In this document: piece by piece, positions 1 through 5,145 of the stretch
Numbering within the stretch: position 1 is the stretch's first letter
How the letters are laid out: each line of letters starts with the position of its first letter
Assembly: GCA_964613385.1 (NCBI GenBank)
Contig: CAZTGZ010000085.1
Span: 1 to 5,145, forward strand
DNA from: CAZTGZ01 sp964613385
Lineage (GTDB): Bacteria; Bacteroidota; Bacteroidia; NS11-12g; UBA9320
Length of the DNA: 5,145 nt
Reading direction: 5' to 3'
Translations under genes and position numbers: made by a program
The notes under the pieces: model-generated
The model's database searches: none
Told to the model about the DNA's origin: nothing
The model's input: the letters and a program-made list of their open reading frames with translations, nothing else

Positions 1-1133
1 TCCAATCCGATCCAGGCCATTGCTAAGGAAAGTGCCACCGCAAAGAAAGCTATGAGAACTGATTCACTGAGGTATTGAACAATTAACTGATTTCTTACTG
101 CACCAACCACCTTTCGCAACCCAACCTCTTTTGCTCGCTTGGTAGCTCTGGCAGTTGACAGATTTACAAAATTGAAACAAGCTATGAGGATGATAAATAA
201 ACCAATAACGCCCATCATGTACACGTTGTTGATATTTCCATTTACCTCAATCTCATCATCTAAATGAGAGTATAAGTGTATATCTGTCACTTTTTGGGCG
301 TATAATGAGGTGACCTTGGATGCAACAAAATCGGGTGGTGCACCAAAGTTGGCGATTGCATACGATCCAAAATGCTTATCCAGGAAGGCCGGTAGTTGTG
401 CTTCGAATTTTTTTGGATCCGCTCCTTCCTCCAGTAAAAAATAGGTACCGAATGCGTTGTTACCCCAATTTGATTCCAGACCACTTCTCCCGTAGATGTT
501 GTCATTCTCCATAGTGATGAATGATACAATCAACTCTGGGTGCCAGTGCGCCTGATCGGGGAAGTCTTCAAATATTCCTGTTACTTCAATATCGAAGGCA
601 TTATTTGCCCTTAGCCTTCTACCGACCACATTTAAGTCATCAAAATATTTGAGCGCAGTTTTTTCTGAGAGCATGACGGTAAATGGCCTCTCCAGGGCTT
701 TAGCAGGATCTCCAGATGTTACGTTAATGTCAAATATTTTGAAAATAGATGGTTCAGCCACGAACAATCGCTCTTCAGTGAAATTTTTTACTAGTTCGCC
801 GTTTTCTTCAAGCCCAATGACCAGGTTGAAGTTGATGGTCCTGGCCAACTCTTCTATTTCACCGAAATCATTTTTTAACAATGGTCCGATAGGTGGAGCT
901 ACGTTGCCAAGGTGCAGATTAACTGATCCATCAGGAGATTTGAATTCCCTTGTTACACGATAAATGCGATCTGACTTGCCATTGTATTTGTCATAACTCA
1001 CTTCATCAGATATGTACATGTAGATCAAAAGGGCACAGGCCATTGCCAACGCCAAACCTGCTATGTTGATAAAGGCTGTTAGTTTATTTCTAAAAATACT
1101 TCTGAGGGCAACTTTGAGGTAATTCTTTATCAT
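1..1133 (-). CDS. FtsX/MacB-like ABC transporter permease A, N-terminal 377 residues (3' end beyond window)
   Basis: This frame is open without a stop from the ATG at 1133-1131 to the window edge, giving 377 residues; the C-terminal half and stop codon lie outside. The start fits the family, beginning MIKNYLKVALRSIFRNK, and no Shine-Dalgarno sequence precedes it. Residues about 19-41 form a membrane helix, followed by the conserved E-x-SYDKY and DRIYR segment. Residues about 45-300 form a MacB-type extracytoplasmic domain, with GDPAKAL near 141-147 and TGIFEDFPD near 185-193. Two further helices lie at about 303-325 and 355-377. Between them is the cytoplasmic FtsX signature STARATKRAKEVGLRKVVGA (about 326-345). 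About 28 of the first 60 residues are identical to the downstream-coordinate neighbour at 1316-3682, so the two are paralogues. Length by comparison should be near 800 residues. The role is inferred as inner-membrane permease of an ABC transporter powered by a separate ATPase. The substrate is unknown. The family call is firm. Confidence 0.93.
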   Translation of the reverse strand, partial: MIKNYLKVALRSIFRNKLTAFINIAGLALAMACALLIYMYISDEVSYDKYNGKSDRIYRVTREFKSPDGSVNLHLGNVAPPIGPLLKNDFGEIEELARTINFNLVIGLEENGELVKNFTEERLFVAEPSIFKIFDINVTSGDPAKALERPFTVMLSEKTALKYFDDLNVVGRRLRANNAFDIEVTGIFEDFPDQAHWHPELIVSFITMENDNIYGRSGLESNWGNNAFGTYFLLEEGADPKKFEAQLPAFLDKHFGSYAIANFGAPPDFVASKVTSLYAQKVTDIHLYSHLDDEIEVNGNINNVYMMGVIGLFIILIACFNFVNLSTARATKRAKEVGLRKVVGAVRNQLIVQYLSESVLIAFFAVALSLAMAWIGL

Positions 1134-1315
1134 TCGATTCGGTTGTTTAGGGTTGACGTTATTTCTAGCTATTCGATTTGCTTACCAATAGACAGGGACT
1201 TGCTTATCAAGTTGCGTGCCCGTACTATTTTATTGGATTAATAATCAAAAAAGAGCAATCTGGACTTGATATATGTTCATAATCGTTCATTTCCGGGTTA
1301 ATAGCGTGCACGGGT
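1134..1315. other. 182-base spacer between permease genes B and A, no clear promoter or terminator
   Basis: This is the longer of the two spacers and lies between the stop of permease B and the start of permease A. On the minus strand I see no Bacteroidota-type promoter (a TAnnTTTG -7 element) and no convincing sigma-70 pair at proper spacing. A run of six T on the minus strand (1252-1247) has no stem before it, so it is not a terminator. The spacer holds a pair of 10-base near-direct repeats (listed separately), a GATTA-A-TAATC palindrome at 1236-1246, and GTTCAT hexamers at 1275 and 1285 with a third at 1314 running into the B stop region. The spacer is long enough to contain a promoter for A, but co-transcription with B cannot be excluded. 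Confidence 0.6.
1178..1209. repeat. Pair of 10-base near-direct repeats, TTGCTTAYCA, 22 bases apart
   Basis: TTGCTTACCA at 1178-1187 and TTGCTTATCA at 1200-1209 match at 9 of 10 positions. Their starts are 22 bases apart, about two helical turns. They lie roughly 45-76 bases upstream of the permease A start codon on the minus strand, where a regulator site could sit. The second copy overlaps a small inverted repeat, ACTTG-cttat-CAAGT (1198-1212). The repeat itself is seen directly. A regulatory role is a guess, because two matching 10-mers can arise by chance. Confidence 0.3.
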
Positions 1316-3682
1316 TCATTCATTTCTCAAAGAATCCACGGGGTTCATCAAACCTGCCTGCACTATCCTGTAACTAATAGTAGCCCATGAAAGCACAATA
1401 ACGAACAGACCTGTCAAAATGAATACATCAGAGCCCAGGGTTATGCGATAGACAAATGCGGATAACCAGTTTTCAATCAGGTAATATCCAACGGGAATGG
1501 CTATTAGCAGGCCAATAAAAACCAGAAGCAATAAATCTTTGGTGAGCATTAAAGTTATTGATTTTACAGAGGCACCCATCACCTTACGAATTCCTATCTC
1601 CTTTATTCTTTGTTCGGTCATAAACGAGGCAAGACTGAACAGACCCATGCAGGCTATGAATATTCCAATTCCGGTAAATAGCCTTACGATTTTTGCCAAT
1701 CGATTTTCGGCTTGATAAAGTTGACCATAGGTCTCATCAAAAAATGAATAGGTAAATGGATGATCCGGGTCAAATTTTTTAAATGTTTGCTCGATTGCGT
1801 CTATTCCATTCTCCATATGATTGGCTCTTATTCGAATTGTATACATTCCAAACCATGATGAAGGAGGAATGAACAACAAAACTGGCCCAATCTTTTCTTT
1901 TAAAGAACGGAAGTGGAAGTCCTTTAATACTCCGACTATGGGACCGGGAGGCCGACCAATTGCCGGCATACTCAAAGATTTATTGAGTGGGTCATCCCAT
2001 CCAAGCTGCCGGACCGCTTCTTCATTTACCAAATAGGCAATTGAGTCCGAGCTGATTTCTTTTGAAAAGTTACGCCCTTGAACCACGTCCATTTCAAATG
2101 TATTCGCAAAGTCGTGGTCTACCGCCAATACACGCATGGGCGGCAATTCATCCTCACTTATTCCTTCTGCCGCGTATGGAATACCCCAATCACTTCCGCC
2201 AGGTTGTCCACCAGAAATCGATGTTGATACGATCGCAGAATTTCTGACAAGCTCATTTTTTATAACTTCTTGTTGTTGTCGCAATGTATTATTCTGAATG
2301 GGAATAGTGACCAATTGGGATGGATTAAAACCCAGTTTCCGCTTTTGGATAAAGTTGAGTTGTTGATAGATCGCGATGGAGGAAATGATTAGAAAAACAG
2401 ACACTGCAAATTGAATTACAACAAGAGATTTTCTAACAAGCTGCCGCCCTCCGCTTTTACTTTTTCCTTTAAGCACATCTGTTGGTCTTTGATTGGCTAA
2501 ATAAAAGGCAGGATAACTTCCTGAGATTATGCCAACAGCAAGAGTGATCAGGATAGCCCACATAAAGTTTTCATAGTTGCTAATGTCTATGAAAAGCTTT
2601 TTGCCTATGATCGTATTGAAGTAGGGGAGTGCAGCATACAGTATGCCAACCGCAAGTAACAGTGAAACAAGACACACTACAATCGATTCACTTAAATATT
2701 GGGTAATCAGCTGGCTTTTGATGGCGCCGGAGCTTTTTCTGATGCCTACTTCCTTCATTCGGTTGATAGCCCTTGCAGTGGTCAGGTTGATAAAATTGAT
2801 CGATGAGATAATAAGGATCAGCAACCCTATTCCACTAAAAATGTATATGTAGTCAATGTCAGAATTAGGTTGGAGCTCACGGAAAAGATTTGAACGAAGA
2901 TGAATGTCGGTTAATGATTGAAGGAATGGCGAAAAATTTTGAGCTGCCTCATTATCCATATAGGAAGGTAACAATGCGCCGAATTTCCTGGCTACTTGGC
3001 GGGGGTCCTGACCTTCCTTAAGCAGAAGGTATGTGTAAAATTGATTCCATTGAACCCAACTGTCCTTTTGAGGATGATCATATCCTGACATGGGTAACAG
3101 AAATGTGAATTTAAGATGTGAATTATCCGGAATGTCTTCCAGGATAGCGGTGACAATAACTTCACGCTCATTATTTAATTTGATCGTATTGCCAATCGAG
3201 TTTTCTTCGCCAAAATATTTTTTCGAGATGGATTCGGAGATAGCGATTCCATTAGGCTGCGTTAAAGCTGTTTTCGGATTACCATGAATGATTTTGAAAT
3301 CAAAAATATCAAATACAGTAGAGTCAGCAATCAAGCCATCGTTCTCATATACCATCAAATCTTCATTGGAAAACAACGTTTGTCCCGCTATCACAAACCG
3401 GGTCATATTTTCAATCTCTGCCAATGAATGAAGTGCCGTTGTTCCCCAAGGCCCATGAACTTTGGCAATTCCATCATAGGTATCATCATCAAAACCTGTG
3501 ACCAGCCTATAGATTCTATCATTCTTGGCGTGAAACCGGTCGTAGCTCAGCTCATGCTGAACATAGAGAAGAATGCTCAGGCAACAGGTTAGCCCTAGCG
3601 TTAGCCCACTGATTGAGATGATTGAATAAGATTTGTAGCGCTTCAGGTTGCGAATCGCGATTTTAAGGTAATTGAGCAGCAT
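1316..3682 (-). CDS. FtsX/MacB-like ABC transporter permease B, complete, 788 residues, eight predicted membrane helices
   Basis: This is the only complete gene in the window, running from ATG at 3682-3680 to TGA at 1318-1316. The start is supported by the family N-terminus MLLNYLKIAIRNLKRYK; no Shine-Dalgarno sequence is seen. The chain contains two MacB-like units. The first has helix 1 (about 20-41), an extracytoplasmic domain (about 45-275) and helices 2-4 (278-300, 332-353, 372-394), with the FtsX signature TTARAINRMKEVGIRKSSGA at 301-320. The second has helix 5 (418-440), a second extracytoplasmic domain (about 445-665) with GRNFS at 536-540 and KDFHFRSL at 587-594, and helices 6-8 (668-688, 716-736, 752-774), with KEIGIRKVMGASVKSI at 694-709. 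It ends in NPVDSLRNE. There is no Walker A motif, so energy must come from a separate ATPase. The CC pair at 33-34 lies inside helix 1 and is not a lipobox. FtsX/MacB-type permeases typically couple ATP hydrolysis to movement of extracytoplasmic domains, for example in lipoprotein, peptide or drug export. Which of these applies here is unknown. Confidence 0.96.
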   Translation of the reverse strand: MLLNYLKIAIRNLKRYKSYSIISISGLTLGLTCCLSILLYVQHELSYDRFHAKNDRIYRLVTGFDDDTYDGIAKVHGPWGTTALHSLAEIENMTRFVIAGQTLFSNEDLMVYENDGLIADSTVFDIFDFKIIHGNPKTALTQPNGIAISESISKKYFGEENSIGNTIKLNNEREVIVTAILEDIPDNSHLKFTFLLPMSGYDHPQKDSWVQWNQFYTYLLLKEGQDPRQVARKFGALLPSYMDNEAAQNFSPFLQSLTDIHLRSNLFRELQPNSDIDYIYIFSGIGLLILIISSINFINLTTARAINRMKEVGIRKSSGAIKSQLITQYLSESIVVCLVSLLLAVGILYAALPYFNTIIGKKLFIDISNYENFMWAILITLAVGIISGSYPAFYLANQRPTDVLKGKSKSGGRQLVRKSLVVIQFAVSVFLIISSIAIYQQLNFIQKRKLGFNPSQLVTIPIQNNTLRQQQEVIKNELVRNSAIVSTSISGGQPGGSDWGIPYAAEGISEDELPPMRVLAVDHDFANTFEMDVVQGRNFSKEISSDSIAYLVNEEAVRQLGWDDPLNKSLSMPAIGRPPGPIVGVLKDFHFRSLKEKIGPVLLFIPPSSWFGMYTIRIRANHMENGIDAIEQTFKKFDPDHPFTYSFFDETYGQLYQAENRLAKIVRLFTGIGIFIACMGLFSLASFMTEQRIKEIGIRKVMGASVKSITLMLTKDLLLLVFIGLLIAIPVGYYLIENWLSAFVYRITLGSDVFILTGLFVIVLSWATISYRIVQAGLMNPVDSLRNE

Positions 3683-3686
3683 AGGA

Positions 3687-3711
3687 TAAGTGTTATTTAA
3701 TTAAGCACTTA
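3687..3711 (-). repeat. Inverted repeat TAAGTG / CACTTA just upstream of the permease B start
   Basis: TAAGTG at 3687-3692 and CACTTA at 3706-3711 are exact reverse complements separated by 13 AT-rich bases, which include the palindrome TTAATTAA (3697-3704). The near arm ends four bases from the ATG of permease B (3682). In the minus-strand transcript this could fold into a 6-pair hairpin next to the start codon, or as DNA it could be an operator. The stem has only two G-C pairs, so stability is low. The symmetry is seen directly; the function is inference. Confidence 0.3.
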
Positions 3712-3719
3712 CATAAATC

Positions 3720-3736
3720 AAAAAGGTTACAACCTT
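3720..3736 (-). terminator. Weak terminator-like hairpin after permease C
   Basis: Reading the minus strand, AAGGTT-GT-AACCTT (3736-3723) forms a perfect inverted repeat and runs into five T residues (3724-3720), five bases after the TAA stop of permease C. The stem is short, with two G-C pairs, and two of the T residues are part of it. It has the layout of an intrinsic terminator but would be a weak one, so partial read-through into permease B is likely. It may be coincidental in AT-rich sequence. Confidence 0.3.
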
Positions 3737-3741
3737 AATCA

Positions 3742-5145
3742 TTATTCACTTCTGAGGGAGTCCACAGGGTTGGCTACTGCAGCTTTGATTGACTTCATGC
3801 TTATGGTGATCAAAGCAATAGCCATTGCACCCAATCCTGCTATGATAAAGGTGCTAAAACCGATGCTTATGTGATATGCAAATTCCGACAGCCATTCACG
3901 CATAATAAATATTACAGCTGGCGTTGCAATGACAAATGCAATGATTACAAGTAGGATAAATTCCCGCGAGAGCATGGAGACGATGCTTTNNNNNNNNNNA
4001 CCAAGAACTTTGCGGACACCAATTTCTTTTTGTCTGTTTTCTACAGAAAACGAAACCAATGCATAAAGACCCATGCAAGCGATTATTATGATTACCGAGG
4101 AGAAGATAAGAAAAATCTCGCCTCTTTTTTTATCAGCGTCATAAAATTCCTCAAACTTACTGTCAAGAAAGTTGTACTCAACCGGATTTACTGGATCAAA
4201 ACTATCATTAACCTGTTTGAGGTCCCTCAATGTTTGGTCCCAATTGTTGGTCTTGATACGTAATGTATAATAGTCTATGCTATGAATGGAATTATTATGG
4301 TAGGCAAATAGCAGCGGTCTCATTTCATTTCTCAATGATTCAAAATGAAAGTCTTCTACGATGCCGATAATCTCTGCCTGAAATGGCGATTCCTGTTCGG
4401 ATAAGTTACTTCCAAATCTTACTTTAGGAATAGAGATGATGTGACCGAGTGGGCTTTCTAAGTTTAGTTGCTCTGCCGCTTTCCTTGTGATCAGTACTTT
4501 TGTTGAATCTGATGCCAGCTCATTAAAATTTCTACCTTCAATTAATTCGATTTGAAAGGTCTCGAGAAAATTTTGGTCTATGCCTACGAAAATCATTTCG
4601 TGACTAACACTCTCTTCCTCCTTTTGTACGTAAGCGATAGGAAAGTTTTTCCATTCTCCTGGAACGCGTGATGAAACGGCTACATTTTGCACGCCTGCCA
4701 CTTTACTGAATTCAGTTTTTATGGCCTCAAATTGCCTTCGAAGGATACCACTATTAATGTCAATGGTGATCAGATTCTCTGCATTAAAACCCAACTCTTT
4801 TTCACGCACATAGTTAAGTTGGCGATAGATGATCAAAGTAGAAGCAATCATCATTATAGAAATCGAAAACTGAACGATTACAAGAAGTTTACGAACAGGG
4901 ATACTTCTATTTGTAAGTTGTATTTCATTTTTAATGGCAAGCACAGGTGAAATTTTTGAAACCACAAAAGCGGGATAAAGTGAAGCTAGCACTCCTGAAC
5001 CGATCAATACAGTGAACATGACAATTGACCACTCAAGTGATAATGCACTTAAGGTTAAATTCTTATTAAGAAACTCATTAACATTAGGCAGAATGATCTG
5101 AACAATGGAAATAGCGAGAATTAATGAGAACAATGATATTAAAAT
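3742..5145 (-). CDS. FtsX/MacB-like ABC transporter permease C, C-terminal 467 residues (5' end beyond window)
   Basis: This frame is open from the right window edge (5145) to TAA at 3744-3742. The true start lies outside. A TTG at 5133 is internal and not a credible start, because the frame continues upstream and the sequence there lies in a membrane helix. By alignment to permease B the first visible residue matches about residue 334 of B, so roughly 330 residues are missing and the full protein should be near 800. Visible parts, numbered from the edge, are the rest of helix 3 (about 1-21), helix 4 (37-60), helix 5 (85-106), a second MacB-type extracytoplasmic domain (about 110-335) with GRNFN at 204-208 and EDFHFESL at 264-271, and helices 6-8 (342-364, 393-414, 430-452). 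The FtsX signature KEIGVRKVLG at 373-382 runs into a 10-base N gap that leaves four residues undetermined. The C-terminus NPVDSLRSE nearly matches that of B. No ATPase domain is present. The role is permease of an ABC transporter; the substrate is unknown. Confidence 0.94.
   Translation of the reverse strand: MLISLFSLILAISIVQIILPNVNEFLNKNLTLSALSLEWSIVMFTVLIGSGVLASLYPAFVVSKISPVLAIKNEIQLTNRSIPVRKLLVIVQFSISIMMIASTLIIYRQLNYVREKELGFNAENLITIDINSGILRRQFEAIKTEFSKVAGVQNVAVSSRVPGEWKNFPIAYVQKEEESVSHEMIFVGIDQNFLETFQIELIEGRNFNELASDSTKVLITRKAAEQLNLESPLGHIISIPKVRFGSNLSEQESPFQAEIIGIVEDFHFESLRNEMRPLLFAYHNNSIHSIDYYTLRIKTNNWDQTLRDLKQVNDSFDPVNPVEYNFLDSKFEEFYDADKKRGEIFLIFSSVIIIIACMGLYALVSFSVENRQKEIGVRKVLGXXXXSIVSMLSREFILLVIIAFVIATPAVIFIMREWLSEFAYHISIGFSTFIIAGLGAMAIALITISMKSIKAAVANPVDSLRSE
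3990..3999. other. Assembly gap: ten undetermined bases inside permease C
   Basis: Ten consecutive N interrupt permease C. With the flanking partial codon NAA they hide four residues between RKVLG and SIVSMLS. The same place in permease B reads RKVMG-ASVK-SITLMLT, so four residues is exactly the expected spacing and the frame is kept. The partial codon NAA would encode lysine if the first base is A, as in B. The missing residues are therefore probably close to A-S-V-K, but the sequence does not show them. The window evidently comes from a draft assembly. Confidence 0.97.

Larger units (their letters stand above)
3683..3741. other. 59-base spacer between permease genes C and B
   Basis: This short AT-rich spacer separates the TAA of permease C from the ATG of permease B. 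It carries a small hairpin followed by T residues, close to the C stop, and a second inverted repeat close to the B start, both listed separately. No promoter motif is recognisable. The short distance and shared strand favour transcription of C and B as one unit, with the hairpins at most modulating read-through or initiation. Confidence 0.6.

Noticed and set aside
287..529. Minus-strand open frame of 80 codons
   Set aside because: It lies within permease A in another frame of the same strand. Its composition is rich in H, W and P and shows no domain, so it is a shadow of the real gene.
649..963. Plus-strand open frame of 104 codons
   Set aside because: It lies wholly antisense to permease A, whose minus-strand frame is open over the full region with clear family motifs. 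The plus-strand translation shows no recognisable domain.
1236..1246. GATTA-A-TAATC palindrome as an operator
   Set aside because: The motif is short and fully AT-rich except at its ends, in AT-rich spacer sequence. No second copy or promoter nearby supports a role.
1247..1252. T-run on the minus strand after permease B as an intrinsic terminator
   Set aside because: No stem-forming sequence precedes the T-run, so it lacks the hairpin an intrinsic terminator needs.
4687..4950. Plus-strand open frame of 87 codons
   Set aside because: It is antisense to permease C and has no recognisable motif. Permease C is strongly supported by homology across this stretch.
3742..5133. Permease C starting at the TTG at 5133 as a short 463-residue protein
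   Set aside because: The frame stays open to the window edge, and the residues on either side of the TTG belong to a membrane helix aligned with helix 3 of permease B. The gene is cut by the window rather than short.
1..5145. CRISPR array, tRNA, rRNA, insertion sequence or phage genes
   Set aside because: The window is filled by three permease frames and two short spacers. I saw no regularly spaced long repeats, cloverleaf-like sequence, transposase motif or terminal inverted repeats.

Overview
This 5145-base window is almost entirely coding, and all recognisable genes lie on the minus strand. It holds one complete and two edge-truncated genes for large FtsX/MacB-type ABC transporter permeases, arranged head to tail. 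The proteins have the features of the roughly 800-residue permeases common in Bacteroidota: an N-terminus close to M-x-x-N-Y-L-K-x-A-x-R, a first core ending in KEVGxRKxxGA, a DFHF-x-SL motif in the second core, a KEIGxRKVxGA motif near the C-terminus and a terminal NPVDSLR-x-E. The moderate AT bias and the absence of a Shine-Dalgarno sequence at the two visible starts also fit Bacteroidota, perhaps a Cytophagales-like member. That placement is inference from protein style only.

In transcription order (right to left): positions 5145-3742 carry the C-terminal 467 residues of permease C, whose 5' end lies beyond the window and which contains a 10-base run of N. A 59-base spacer (3741-3683) follows, with a weak terminator-like hairpin and a second inverted repeat. 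Positions 3682-1316 carry the complete 788-residue permease B. A 182-base spacer (1315-1134) follows, with short direct repeats but no convincing promoter or terminator. Positions 1133-1 carry the first 377 residues of permease A, whose 3' end lies beyond the window.

Permease B shows the whole architecture: two copies of a MacB-like unit (one membrane helix, a large extracytoplasmic domain, three membrane helices) in one chain, eight predicted helices in all. A matches the first half of B and C matches the second half, so all three are probably paralogues of the same design. No ATPase, membrane-fusion protein, outer-membrane channel or regulator is encoded here, so substrate and direction of transport cannot be read from this window. 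Such permeases are expected to work with an FtsE/LolD/MacB-type ATPase encoded elsewhere.

I found no RNA gene, mobile element, CRISPR array or clearly new system. The points most worth a second look are the tandem paralogue array without an ATPase, the single-chain duplicated permease design, the frame-preserving assembly gap in a conserved motif, and small repeats in the two spacers.
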